64,000 nt of DNA from Myrica gale (GCA_963930655.1 OZ005608.1:17819271-17883270), one strand, 5' to 3'; shown: positions 9,776 to 22,350, counted from the first letter of the stretch. Numbers and translations: made by a program. The notes: generated by a model not told the origin, from the letters alone.

Positions 9776-10803
9776 CAATTTTCTAAGGAAGGAAATTCAA
9801 GGCATTCTTATGTACTAGCTCAGACCTGATCAAATTTGATGGCATTCAAAAGATTTACCCTACAGCAAACCTCGAACACGTACAACAATCTCGTGTTGAC
9901 TTTTAGTTTTTGCTGGTATTAAAAAAGGGAAAATAACAATAACCTCTCAAACTATCACTTTATTTTTAAAATATCTTCCATAAATTTTAATTCACTCACC
10001 TGTCATAACTTTATTTTATTACAGTTTCATCACCAACCAACTTGGGACTTTATTTAGAACGAATTTCATCACACATGCCGAACACATGATTCTCCTCTCG
10101 TGTAAAAATATCATTATGCCCCCATTTGTTGAGAAGAAAAAAAGCCACTCATTTGGATTTTGTTTGGATGGGCCCTGCTGGTAAAACATTAGCCAACAAA
10201 CCTTATAGTCATGTGTTCTGTATGTGACAATGTGTGATAGGATTCGTTATAGATAACGTCCCAAGTTAGTTAGAAGATGAAATCATGATAAAAATAAAGT
10301 TTTAGATCGAGGTGTAACGAATTAAAGTTTAAGAGTATTTAAGAATTTAATAGTAAAATCATAATATATATAAACATATTGCTAGTTTAAGAAGTAAAGT
10401 TAAAAATGTGATAGGTAATGAATAGAAAATGTATTTACTTTTAGAAAAATGAAAAAAGAAAAAGTGATTTTTATTGTTCAGAAAAGAAGTAACATCCAAC
10501 ACTTAAAAAAACTGGAAAGCAAAAACTTTAAACCTATATTGATTGAGATTGATTAGTGGTTTTGGTGGTGTAATTATAGTGATAGACTTGCGAAATGAAG
10601 AATAGCTATAATTTAAACTAATGTTATGCACTAAGAAGTGTTTCTATATCAGACTTTTAAGAGAGAATTGCTATACTTGTTGCTCTACAGCTCTCCTGTA
10701 GGAAAATGCTGACTCATCTTAACATAACAGATAAGAGTTGAACGTTACCCTGTTGTGTAATCTCATCCGACGAAGACTAGGGATTTCTTACATATTTTTC
10801 AAG
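9776..10803. repeat. Right arm (blocks B'-A'-C') of the permuted inverted repeat
   Basis: Block B' is 9776-10200, A' is 10208-10690 and C' is 10697-10803. All are inverted relative to 6165-7362. The order is not the mirror image: read on the minus strand it is C-A-B, while the left arm is A-B-C. A' lacks about 100 bp present in the left A/B junction (around 6725-6820) and has one copy of the 78-bp unit. Confidence 0.8.
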
Positions 10804-12710
10804 TCACTTAAACCTTTTTGAAGAAAATTAAAACGGTTAAAAACTGATAAACAAAACAAAAGATTACAAATAAAAGTATAAACATAAAAATAAACTCAAT
10901 AGTTAAAAAATTAAGAAAAAATAAAATGAAACGGTTTAAAAAAATAAATAGAACTAAAATTATGAGAAACTAAACAACCTATAAAAATAATAAATAAAAA
11001 GAGAAGAAATGAAATAATAATAATAATAATGAAACGCTTTAGAAAACTGTGAAAATAACAAAAATATAAAAAACGGCAACAAACTAAAAAATTAAACAAT
11101 ATATATGAAATGCAAACAAAAAGAAACGGTGATTGTTTTTTTATATTTATTATTTTTTAATTTTTAAATGTTTTTTGTTAGTTTTCTATTTTTAATTTTT
11201 AATGTCTACGGTTTGAGTTGATGTTTAGTTTTTTTTCGATTTTTTTATTTATATTTTATATTGTTTTATGTTTTTAAATCGTTTCCGTCTGTTTGTCTTT
11301 TTCTATTTTTGTGTTCTTTTAGTTTGTCGTAGTTTTTACTATTTTTCTCACTTTTAGAGTTTTTAAAACCATTTTTTTGGTAGCTTGTTTTAGTTTCTTA
11401 TATTTTTAGTTGCCTGTTTATTATTTTAGTTTCACTGTTATTTAAAACCTCTTCACTCCATTTTTACCTTTTTTTAATTTCTAACTATTAAGTGATTTTT
11501 TTTTGAAAAAAAAATTCTAACTTTTAATTTGTCATATGCTTTTATAACAATTTTTATTTTTCCATAAAAATTTATAAATGATGTGATACTTTTTAAATGC
11601 CATGACTTGTAAAATGACACATTGTTTTCCTATTGGTTGTGATGTGATCGTAAATTTTTTTTAATGGACACTAATGCATGACTATTTTGATGATCAGGGT
11701 AAAATTCAGGACATGTTGTAATTAAGACAAAACTTAATGATCAAACTTATAAAATTACTTCAAAACTTAAAGACTAACGTCTATGTCAGGTAGGATTGGT
11801 CATTGGCATCCATTGTTTAAGCTAGTACTGTTATTTTGAATCCTCCTCGTCTATAATTAATGCGTAAATATTGAATATCTGGTTAAGTACACCTTTCTTC
11901 TTTAGGTTTGGACTTCTTTTAATAAATCATTCTTGATTTTTAAATTGATCATAGAAGTTTCTAATTTTATAGTTTTGTATAAAAAAAAAGTCATTCTCTT
12001 AAAATTTTATTCTCGAAATTAATCATTCACACATGTCAGCTCCCAATCATAAGTTGACATGTGTCACTCAAAGTTTAAATCATGTGACTTATAATTTTGT
12101 TCCTAATTTTTGTTAAAATAATTTATTTTTTTATTAAAAATAAAAAAATTATACTTCACATTGTTTTATTTTTAATCGACACATGTCAACTTTGGATTAG
12201 AACTGACGCATGAATTGTTTAACATTATAGATAAAAATTTAATGAAAAGACTTATTTGATAAAAATTACAAATTCGAAGAATTTTAGTATCAATTTAAAA
12301 ATTAAAGAATTATTTATTAAAATAGATAAGAAAATAAATAATAGTAACCCTTGCAAAAGTGTATTATATCCTTTTTGTCCTTCCTTTGTCCCAAAGCACG
12401 ACCAGCTCGTTCAAAGATGATTGCCCACCAAAAAAAAATTATTATCCTTTATCCATGGAGTAATGTGTTGTCAATTCTATTAGAGCATCAATGTCCACTG
12501 GCTTCTTATACGAATGGGTTAATATTGTTTATTAGTGACAACGGTGGTGTTCACGTCAGTACCACATTCTTAAATTCCCTATTACTCCACCCTGCAAGAA
12601 CACGATTTACCACTCTCATTAAATAATGCAAAATAAAATTTGACACCATCCTATCTTATTTTAACATAAAAATAATAAAAATATATATATACTTTGCATC
12701 TCCAAACTTT
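10804..12710. other. Gene-free AT-rich stretch
   Basis: Very AT-rich with poly-A/T runs and (TAA)n at 11014-11029. Short foldback-like patches occur near 11.6-11.8 kb and 11.9-12.3 kb. The longest frames (62 to 93 codons) show no family motif. Confidence 0.4.
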
Positions 12711-12959
12711 CACTACAAAAAATAGGTCTATAGCGGCAGTCGCTAAAAATGCAGCTATACAACCCATATCTTGGCGTTTTACTTAAAACGCGACTAAAAA
12801 GACCCCTATAGCGGCGGTCAGTTACCGTCGCTATAGACCCCCTATTGCAGTGATCACTGTAGCCGCGGTCGCTGACCGTCGCTATAGATTGTATACCTAC
12901 AGCGGCAGTCATGGCCGCCGCTGTATCTTGTACCTTTAACAACAGTTTTGAAAAAAAAT

Positions 12960-13870
12960 CGCATATAGGTATAGTTGGAAAAAAATTAAAAAAATAAATC
13001 CAAAATTATATGTTATTTAATGTTAATAATTATTTTATATACTATTTTATTCTTTTTAATACATAATTTTTTTTTTCATGTGTTTAAAAAAATTAGGAGA
13101 CCTACTTAATAAAATATGGAATTAAAAGGAGTTTTATGAAAATTGAAGTTGTTATATAGATTAGAAATAATGTTATGAAAGTTACATCTATGATTGTTAT
13201 GGTAATTGTATTTTTATTGACCAAATCTGAGTAGTTTAAATATCTATTATCATATTTTCTTATAATGAGCATATATATTTGTCAGAATTAGTAATATAAT
13301 AATATTTAATTATGACATATTATTTAATTTTAAACAAAAATATAATTTGAGATTAATTAGCTTATGTAATTAAATTACATAACTTAATATCTGGTCATAG
13401 TTATTATGGTAATTGAATATTTTATTGATTATAATTAACAATTATATTTCAATAATTTGTAATATAAGACTAATTAATTAGGACATATTATTTATTTCCA
13501 AAAAAAAATATTGTGAATTTAACTTATACAATTAAAGCACATGTAATGTATTATAAAAAAATATAATAAATCATACAATGTTATAAAATAAAACATTATA
13601 CTTTTAAATTATAAATATTATATATTATTACTATCAACTGTTTTAATTAAAATTATTACACTAGTTATAAAAAAGTATTAAATAATATGCTATGTATTTA
13701 ATATTAAATATAAATATTTTTAAATACTATTATGATTTACAACTGCTTTTAATTTATTGAAAATATATAACTATGAATATAAAATTATTATTAAAAAAAT
13801 TACAAATAAAAAAAACTTTGAAGTGAATATCAAGATTCAAAACGGTGTCCTACCTAAAAAGCTGTCGTTC
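12960..13870. other. AT-rich CACTA interior without genes
   Basis: Poly-A/T-rich sequence of very low complexity with no frame of interest. Confidence 0.4.
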
Positions 13871-13877
13871 CCCCACA

Positions 13878-14030
13878 TCTAGGGCTGCACAACCCCGGTG
13901 TAGGTGCTGGTTTTGGCCAAAATCGGCACCTACACCTGGTAGGTCGGTTTTCAAATATGGGCCACCTACACCTACATCATTAAGGGCAAAAACCGGCCCT
14001 TAACGGTGGCGATTTTAGCGGTGGCGGTGG
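13878..14030. repeat. Possible hAT transposon end or foldback fragment
   Basis: AGGGCTGCACAACCCCGG is followed by a near-perfect hairpin: GGTGTAGGTGC, a short centre containing TTTTGGCCAAAA, then GCACCTACACC. After it comes GGTGGCGGTGGCGG. CAGGGCTGCA-like termini followed by GGTTTTGGCCAAAACC are common in plant hAT elements. The second terminus and an 8-bp duplication were not found. Confidence 0.3.
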
Positions 14031-14301
14031 CGGTTATCCTACATTCATATTAGACCATTTTTTTTAGCATTTTATGACTTCGCCTAATGTATTTTGTTAT
14101 GGGAGAAGAATAGAATCTCAATCAAAGAAACATAAATGAACCCCCATTAAGCTGAAGATCAATAGCATTTAGAGCGTTAACCATAAAAAATATTAAAATA
14201 GATGGAAAATAGAGAAGAAACACGAACTTTAGACATTATAAGCACATAGAATTTAACACATCATCTTAAACAATTAAAAAAGGTGAGAAAGAGAATCTAA
14301 C

Positions 14302-14364
14302 CAAGTTCATTCCAACTAGCACAATTGGAACACCAGGTGCATAATGCCTCAATTCAGAAATCCA
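14302..14364 (-). pseudogene. Captured exon of a ROP/RAC small GTPase gene
   Basis: A 63-bp block on the minus strand is bounded by an acceptor (CTTCCAG) and a donor-like GT (CTTG/GTTAG). It encodes W-I-S-E-L-R-H-Y-A-P-G-V-P-I-V-L-V-G-M-N-L. This corresponds to the plant ROP exon W-I-P-E-L-(K/R)-H-Y-A-P-G-V-P-I-x-L-V-G-T-K-L, which precedes the guanine-specificity loop and is a separate exon in ROP genes. The T-K of the G4 motif has become M-N, so the nucleotide-binding motif is damaged. No neighbouring ROP exon is seen before the copia LTR begins at 14485. It appears to be a genomic fragment with its splice sites, carried in the CACTA element. Confidence 0.75.
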
Positions 14365-14484
14365 CTGGAAGATCAAAACAAAAAGTTCAAACAATCAAGC
14401 AAAAAAGAAAGCGGGAGAGAAAAGAGTACCCATGCTGTTAACATCACACATACTTTCTATCATCAGCACATTCTCATTTTCTGT

Positions 14485-16291
14485 TGTTAGCCCGATGTTG
14501 TTTTGCAAACAATCCATAATTGATTTTGATGATAACAAAAATTCTAAGTGCTTTGAAGACTTTTGATTTTACATTGTTAATCCACAATTTTCAAGTTGTA
14601 TTTCAAAATGATTGAGGTTATCTCTCTAAAATATTTCTAAGTGCACTTGAACACCATTACACAAGTTGATAAGATCAATTTTTCATATTGTAGGTGTTTA
14701 AAGAAGTATTGGAATGGTTTGGATGCTTTGAAGTTAAAATTGGAGTAGTTGCTGACAAAAAACAAATTTTTCAGACTAAGTGTTGGAAGTGTCGACACAT
14801 TGGATCATGGTGTCGACACATTGCACTAACACCCGAGAGTTTTCATTTCAGAACATTCAAAGTGATTTTTTGGCTAAGTGTTGGAAGTGTCGACACATTG
14901 GAGCATGGTGTCGACACATTGGAGCATAGTGTTGACACATCGAACTAACACCCGAGAGTTTGCATTTTCTGGCCTTCAAAACGATTTTTTTACTAAGTGT
15001 TGAAGGTGTCGACACATTGGACCATGGTGTCGACACATTGAACTAACACCCGAGACTTTACATTTCAAGACCAAGTTCAATGTGTCAGCACATACAATCA
15101 ATGTGTCGACACATTGTGCGAAATTTCAGATTTCCTGGAACAACGTCAGATCGTTCAAAAAGTCTCCAAATTGACTCAAATGACCTCCAACGGCACTCTA
15201 ACATTACAAGAAGACCCCTTATGACTGTTGAAGACCTAGTAGCTATAAAAAGAAGAAGATGGAGAGAGAGAAGAGAGAGCTCGACCAATATTGCACATCT
15301 AGAGAGAGAAAGTCCAAAATCCAAAGATTTCACTTGCTGAATCATTCAAGAATGAAGCTCTCATTGTCAAATCCTCCTCTCTTGCTCATCATCGAAGATC
15401 AAGCCTCCAAAGAGAGAGAGATTTCTTGAAGAAGGGACAACCCACTTGCAAACTCACTTTGCCCTAACTTCTAGAGAGAGAAGTCATTTGAAGAAGAGGG
15501 AAAACCACACCTAGCAAGGAAGCTTGTGCTCACACCACCCAAACATTAGGTTTCCTTCAAGAATCTTATCTTCTTACCTTTATTAAGCTTCATACTTGCT
15601 AATTTGGCTTAGAGAGCCATTCCATACGATTTGAGCTTTTCATTGGCATATTCGGCTTAGAGAGCCATTCCTCATGTATTGAGATCTTCATTTGCTCATT
15701 CGGCTTAGAGAGCCCTTCTTTGTAGCCATTATTTGTAAAACCTTTGAGTGTTGGGAAAACACTTGATCCTACTTGTGAGAGTAGAAGAAATCCTCTAGGT
15801 TGTGAGGATTTGTAAGAGAGTTAAAGTGTAAGCTCGGAAAACACTTGGTCCTACTTGTGAGAGTAGAAGAAATCCTCTAGGTTGTGAGGATTTGTGAGAG
15901 TTGAAGCGTGAGCTCGCAAAACGCTTTGTAAAGGTTCCTTAGCACCTGGGAAGCTAAGGTGTATTCGCTATTTGGAGAATAGTGGAGGAAACCCAAGGAA
16001 GTCAATTGCCTTGGGGGTGGACGTAGGCACGTGTTTGGCCGAACCACCTAAAAACTTCGGTGTCATCTCTCTAACTCTATCTCTCTTACATTTTAGTAGT
16101 ACTTATTCATATTTGTGGAGATTTATGTTTTATCATTCATTGCTTATATTTGGCATAGCATTAGACACTTTTAGATCAACATTATTATTTGTTAAAGGGG
16201 GTAGTTTTTAGATTTGCTTATTTAGCGAAAAAGTGACAAGTTTTTGTAAAACCCAATTCACCCCCCTCTTGGGTTGTCATTTAGACTTTCA
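14485..16291 (+). repeat. 5' LTR of a Sirevirus-like Ty1/copia element (family 1)
   Basis: The LTR starts TGTTAGCCC, as do the family-1 copies at 60405 and (inverted) 41262. It ends GACTTTCA just before the primer-binding-site sequence ATTGGTATCAAAGC at 16292. It holds three tandem units of about 100-120 bp, each with GTGTCGACAC palindromes, a TATAAAAA at 15244-15251, and duplicated stretches at 15740-15910. Near its end is a CCCAA...TTGGG hairpin around a C-run (16252-16273). Its 3' partner LTR is missing. At 1.8 kb it is longer than the other two copies (1605 and 1462 bp). Confidence 0.82.
15244..15251 (+). promoter_or_regulatory. TATA box of the family-1 LTR
   Basis: TATAAAAA lies after the palindrome repeats and before an A/G-rich leader with AGAGAGAGAAG. 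The same position is TATAAATA in the copy at 61304. This is the likely U3/R boundary region. Confidence 0.5.
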
Positions 16292-16326
16292 ATTGGTATC
16301 AAAGCTAAGGTTTAATATCTCTATCT

Positions 16327-17543
16327 ATGACAACCTTTGTTAGCACCTCCTTAGCTGAAGGTCAATCCACAAATAGACCTCCTTTGTTCAATGGAACTTG
16401 TTACAATTATTGGAAGGCTAGGATGAAGATTTAGATCCAAGCCGTGGACTATGAACTATGGAGAGTTATCTCAAATGATCCTACTTTTCCTAGAGATAAG
16501 GAAGGAGAGTTGAAAGATGAAAATGAATGGAATGATATTGATCTTAGACTTATGTCTTTAAATGCTAAAGCTATGAATGTGTTATATTGTGCACTTGATT
16601 CAAATGAATTTAATCGTGTTTCTGGTTGTGATACCGCGAAACAAATTTAGGACAAACTTCAAGTAACTCATGAAGGTACGAATCAGGTTAAAGAAAATAA
16701 GATTAGTATGCTTGTTCATAGCTATGAGCTTTTTAAGATGAGATCTGATGAAACTATCTCTTCTATGTTTACTCGTTTTACTGATATCATAAATGAGCTT
16801 AAATCTCTTGGTAAAGAGTACACTAACGATGAAATGGTAAGAAAGATTCTCAGGTGTCTTCCTAAAGCTTGGGAACCCAAGGTCACTGCAATTCAAGAAG
16901 CTAAGGACTTGACGAAGCTCTCCCTGGACAAGCTCATGGGATCTCTCATGACCCACAAGATGAATCAAGTTAAGGGAGACAAAGATGAAGGCAAAGGAAA
17001 AAGGGGTGTAGCCCTAAATGCCACATACTCTAGTGAGGATGATGAGGAAATGACCTTATTCACTAAAAGATTCAAGAAGTTCTTCTACAAGAAACAAGGA
17101 AATAAACGATTTTCAAGAAAATCAAATTACAAAGGTGATAGCAGCAAAGAGAATGAAATCATCTGCTTCGGATGCAAGAAGCTGGGTAACACAAAGTTGG
17201 AATGCCCCAATGTTGAGACACACAAGAAGTCAAAGGATTTCAAAGACAAAAAGAAAGCATTCTTGGCTGCATGGGGAGAATCCGATGAAAGTAGCTGTGA
17301 GAGCGATGAAGAAGTTACAAATATTTGCTTTATGACAAAGATGAGGTACAAAACTTTTCATTTGACTCTTTTACTTTTGAGGAACTACAAGATGCTTTTG
17401 ATGAACAACATGTTGAGTTGAAAAGAATATTTTCAAAATATTGTTCTCTCAAAAAGAATCTTGAAAGTATTGCAAAAGAAAACGATTCTTTGAAAATTCA
17501 AGTTGTTTCTCTTGGAGAGAATCTTGCAAGAATATTAATTTGA
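16327..17543 (+). pseudogene. Copia gag (UBN2-type) of the family-1 element, broken
   Basis: Starts M-T-T-F-V-S-T-S-L-A just after the primer site. Recognisable gag blocks: F-N-G-x-x-Y-x-Y-W-K-A-R-M near residue 27, A-M-N-V-L-Y-C-A-L, H-E-G-T-x-Q-V-K-E, and L-P-K-A-W-E-P-K-V-T-A-I-Q-E-A-K-D-L (a hallmark of the copia gag domain UBN2). The zinc knuckle C-F-G-C-K-K-L-G-N has Asn in place of the zinc-binding His. Damage: stops at 16435 and 16648 and a frameshift near 17330, after which a Lys/Glu-rich coiled-coil segment continues to 17543. No protease, integrase or RT follows; the sequence changes to host-derived DNA. The protein would be the capsid component. Confidence 0.85.
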
Positions 17544-17600
17544 CAAAGGAGATTGAAATGCAAATGAAGTTGCCCTGCACTTCCATGAAGCATACATGCA

Positions 17601-17816
17601 GCCTGTGGTTTTTGCAAGATGGCTTTTGAGCTGATTTTTGCTTTTGACAAAGTCATCTATCTTGGGCACAACGAAAATGTGACTGTTGCACAGATGAAGC
17701 AACACTGTGAGATGGAAAGTCATGAAGAAAAACTGCACAAGTTGGTACTGCAGAGCAAGATCAATGAAACCAAGGATCATATGAAGCGCAAAGCTAGCGA
17801 GATTGAGAAAAGCAAG
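17601..17816 (+). pseudogene. Captured fragment of a coatomer delta subunit (delta-COP) gene
   Basis: The frame beginning [15 protein letters not shown] continues with [14 protein letters not shown], then [12 protein letters not shown] and S-K-I-N-E-T-K-D, and ends [11 protein letters not shown] recognise this as the end of the N-terminal longin-like domain and start of the linker of plant delta-COP, a subunit of the COPI vesicle coat. About 70 codons are contiguous, without a stop or a visible intron. The frame then runs into unrelated AT-rich DNA (17817-17895). It lies between the broken gag and the CACTA right end, so it was captured by the CACTA or left by an older insertion. No promoter or start context is seen. 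Confidence 0.85.
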
Positions 17817-18405
17817 GTTTCAAGAACATGTCTAATAGAGATTCTTTTAAAGCTTGTAATTACATCTATCTTCTTACAGTCTATTCCTAATTTGTAAAGA
17901 TTATTGTGTTTGTTGTAAAATATTATTAATCAATAATGAAGTATATTTTGTTTTATTATCCTTGGTCTTTAAATTTTTACATCCAATGAATTATGATTAT
18001 TAAAATAAATTTGTATTACTGATTAAAAAAGCATGTATAGAAAAATATAGGAAAAAAGTAGTGGTGATTTGAAAATGCTGGGAAAAAAAAGACAAACCTC
18101 TAGCGGTGGTCACCGACCGCTACTATAGGTGGCACCTGACCGCCGCTATATACCTATAGCAGCGGTCATATTAGGTCTGTAGACAGACCGCCGCTACAGA
18201 CCTTTAGTGCCAAAACAGCGCAATTGCGCCTGGGTCTATAGCGGCGGTTTTGATCGCCGCTATAGACCCGAGGTCTTCACCAGCGATCACCCGAACCGCC
18301 ACGATAGACCTATGCTAATGGGTATACCGCCGTTAAAAAACCGCTGCTATAGGTTATTGCAACAGTTTCCAACCGCTGCTTTAGGTCGGTTTTTTTGTAG
18401 TGTTT

Positions 18406-21400
18406 GAAACGTTACAGCTTAAGTCATTGGGTTTGATGTATTACAACTTTCCAATTATTTATGTCAAATGGATAAAAAATTAGCCCACTTTCATAAAAGA
18501 TGATGAAAATACTCCTAAATCACTTAATGAATCTATAAAAATACTTTTGGTAGGATATAAACATATATAAAGAGGTCAATAGAGCATTGCTTAGGAAAAA
18601 GGTCAATGGAGAATTATTGTCATTTTAAAATTAAAAAACCCACGTGCCCCATGCATGTGATCTAATTTTCTTTTAATTTAAAAAAAACAGTTGTGAGAGA
18701 GAGTAAAATGTCCATAGTTGATATTTGGAGGGGGTATTGCATCATATCTTTTTTTTTTATGGTGCAGCACTCTATTTAGAGGTCAATTGATGCTTGAAAA
18801 GTGTACTTCTCCTTAAAAATAAATATAAAAGATTAAAAAAACACACTTTGCATCCTCTAATTACTACTTATTTTATAATTTACACCACAAACTATCACGT
18901 GGGTACATTGCATTCCAAATTGCTAATATATTTACTCTTTGTATCCTAGTTTAGAAGGTGACCATTGAAATAAATAAAAACTAGGACACAGGACTATATC
19001 ATATTTGGCACCACAAAATTATTAAAATCAGAAAAAGCGCTCAAACAAGAGAATTTTCAAAGTGCATGCCAAACATCACCATTGTCAAATTATAACACAA
19101 AATAATTGATATTTTAGAGTGTAAAGTGTAAAATAGGTGATACTTAGACTGTCCAACATAAATAATTTTTTTTTTCAAAAAATATATTCAGATGTGTATA
19201 GTTTCACTTATATGAATAATCATGTATTTGAATCACAATGATTGAATAATCCGTCATATGTAGAATCTCATGTGATAGATGGTAAGGTTTATTTCTTTTT
19301 ATTTTGTTTTCCTCTAAAGTAATGATGGATGGAAAATTTACCCAAAAAAAAACAAGAAGAAAGAAAGATAATAACTTGAACTCGTATATGATAGAGTTTC
19401 TCATTTATGTGTATCAGATCCCTTTAATACCTCACATTCACATGAAATATATAAATGTGTGGATGAAAAAAGTGTGCATTTTTATGGATACACTCTTTAG
19501 TTTCTTTCTATCCGGATCGGCTCTACTGCAGTTTGTTGTGTTGTTTAGAGGGATGGAAGCAACCTGTCCTTCATTAAATCCAATATCAATTTTTGCCACA
19601 TCACTCCATCATTGAAAAAATCAATTAAAACACTAATGTTGCCATTAACAACATAGAAGCACGTTAACGCCAAATGATTCCGTTCGTTTGGGTCTCTGTT
19701 TTCCCTCTCTCAAATATCTTCTTCCCCTCTCCTTGATTACTTAGAACAAAAAAAGATTATATACGAGCAGAGAGAAGGGAAGGAAAGGAAAGGAAAAGAG
19801 AAGAACAAAACTCGTAACTCGTCTATATTCTTTTTTAACTTGTGTAATGTGATTGTTATATTTGATGCCACTTATATGAGTCTCCTTTTTATCTTCTTTT
19901 CTTTTTCAGTCATATAGGTGTATTTTTTTTTCATTATGTATGTTGGAGTAGAAAAACTAAAGTAATCATTCAATTCCAACATTATTTTTCAATCAAAATA
20001 TGGATAATTTCATTAATAAAATATTTAATACAATGTCAAGAGGCATACCCCTGTAACTATACATGAAAAAACAATGGAACAAATAATACAAGATTTAATA
20101 ACGGTGCAATGAAAATCTCCATCAATCTACATTTTGCGATTTCCCAGAGTTGTCCTTACTACCAGCAGTCGTTCTTTTATTCATGACTGGTATAGAAGCT
20201 GCATTTGATGATGAATTCCAGCCCTTTACCCAAAGTTGCCCTTCCCAGAGTAGTCCTTACTACCAGCAATTGTTATTTTATTCATCTCTAACAATCCTTC
20301 TCAATCTTGGCTATTTAGAAGTTATTATCTGTAAGGGCATTGTTTTGATAAAATCTCTGTTCAGGTCCTTCTCAATTAATTTTAGGCTTCCTTTCAATGA
20401 ACATAATCAACCCTTTACAGCTGAAGCATCGCTACTTGGCAACAAAGATATTGTTCTTTGAGCTGGAACTAGAGTTGTTGATGGGCTCACCAAAGAATCT
20501 GCCAAACATTGGTGTACAATAAATCTAAATCAAATAGTTGTAGATACGCAAAGAAGACATAGTATATTTGTTCAGACTGGTAAAGCAATGAAACAGAGTA
20601 CTTTCACAGCACAAAATAAACATTTATAGTTGTGGAAGGAAAGTTGAAAATTGCAGTCACTTCTTTCCATGTTCTCTCCCTAATAATTTGCAAACTCCAT
20701 TTTGCCAAATAAGTAACAACTAAATGGCTAACTATTTGTGAGTGAACATTAAGAAAATAATTATTACTTGTAACTATGTCATTCACCTTTAAATACATGA
20801 TAAAGTTTCAAGTATAATCATTATAAAGAACTCTAAAAATTTGACATCCCATTTAATTCCAATTGCCCCACATGTATGACACCACTTGCTAGTCATTTAT
20901 GTTGTAATTCTAGTACAACAACTATTCATTGTGGTCAAGCTAACGAGGATCCCATTTTACATAATTAATTGATGTAATGAGAGGCTTAATTGTCTAGTTA
21001 TCACATGCAATATTGGGACTCCATTTTACATAATCAAATAATGTAATGGAAGCACAAGACATAAGTATATGCCATAAACCCCATCATCAAATGTGTTATC
21101 CATAGCACCATCCTTTCAAGTGTCTTGCCATTTTACGCATCAACAGGCGGCCCAAGCCAACCTATGTATAAAAAAATAAAAAAATATTTACATGTAAAAA
21201 TTTATTTTGGGCGAAGCCAACCATGGCGGCCACCATGGTTCGCCATGGCTTGGTTCCGCCCCTGGCTGTTAGTTAGTCCAATTAGAAGTAATGAATGTGT
21301 TTGCAAATTGTATAAATAGCATGTAAAGAAAATAGGAAAGGCATCGAAATTCAATACAAATAATGAATACTTTTCATAAGGAGAGTGACTTCTCGAAATA

Positions 21401-22130
21401 GCCAGTTCACTACGTTACATTCAAGAAACAGAGAGTTGAAAAAAACAAAGTGTTGCAGATTATAGGGTCATTCACAGTTTGCAGCATAAATTATCAACTT
21501 TGAAACACTTGACCCCTGAACAACTAATTAATGTCACATTGCATCATAAATATGTGATTTTCTTTAAATTCAACCGCAAATTGGACAAAGAATGAACCAT
21601 AGGCATTATATTTATAGTTTGGGCTAGAGAATGATGAAATTATACTAATACACTATAAAAAGAAGCCAAATCGTGAAGGAAAAGATAAAGTAAGAAAAAA
21701 AAATCAAATAACTTAAAAAATAATGGTAATTCATGGTTTATAGTCTAAAGAAAGTAGATACAAAGCATTTGGTTAATTTTTTTTGTCTAATTCTCAATTC
21801 AATTAAAGAAAATGTAGTTTAGAGATGAAATATCTCGAAGTCGGTCATTTGGGTGCAAATTGTGAATGACCCCATAATTCAGGAGTAAAATTTTTCACAA
21901 ATCAGGGTTTGACACATTGCACACTAAACTAATAGTCACTTTCTCCGTCTCATTTTTTTGACACTTAGATTGCATAGATTTAATTACTATTTAAAATTTT
22001 GCATTTGAGATTTGTTGCCTATTTTACAATTTGTTGCGACGGGACGCAGAGTATATTCAAATTTTGTGAGCAGATCAATTCAGAACAAACTTGAAAGAAA
22101 GAATGTCAATTGAATATATAGAAACTCAAG
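18406..22130. other. Gene-poor AT-rich stretch
   Basis: No exon or ORF with a family motif was recognised. A weak foldback occurs at about 18845-19150, where TACTTATTTTATAATTTAC and ACACCACAAACTATCAC are loosely inverted later. An A/G-rich patch (GGAAAGGAAAGGAAAAG) lies at 19775. A 95-codon plus-strand frame at 20150-20461 is not similar to anything I know. An 18-bp repeat, GGGACGCAGAGTATATTC, occurs at 22044 and 22181. Confidence 0.4.
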
Positions 22131-22350
22131 AAACAAGTGGAGAGCTTTGTAGGTTGGGAAAGGGAAAGCGCCTTTCTCACAGGGACGCAGAGTATATTCC
22201 CTCCGCACGCATGGCGCAAACTTCTTCAATTCTGCAGCATTCTTAGCCCTTCAAGACCATCTCTTCCATTGGAAAAAAAAAGAAACCCCATTCAAGACCG
22301 TGAACTCTGCAACAATAGGATTCTGCTCCATCAACCCCATTGCTCTCACG

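Larger units (their letters stand above)
12711..18402. mobile_element. CACTA element with TTT target duplication, carrying host fragments
   Basis: The ends are CACTACAAAAAATAGG at 12711 and its inverse, ending TTTTTTTGTAGTG, at 18402. Each is flanked by TTT (12708-12710 and 18403-18405), the 3-bp duplication typical of this superfamily. Both ends have dense sub-terminal repeats built on CTATAGCGGCGGTC / GACCGCCGCTATAG (12727-12925 and 18095-18390), the binding sites of CACTA transposases. No TNPA/TNPD transposase ORF is visible, so it is non-autonomous. Inside are a ROP GTPase exon, a delta-COP fragment, a possible hAT end and a truncated Sirevirus-like copia, so the span is a nest. Confidence 0.85.

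Noticed and set aside
19304-20461. Plus-strand ORFs of about 103 codons
   Set aside because: No family motif, no splice structure and no conserved repeat; compatible with chance in AT-rich DNA.
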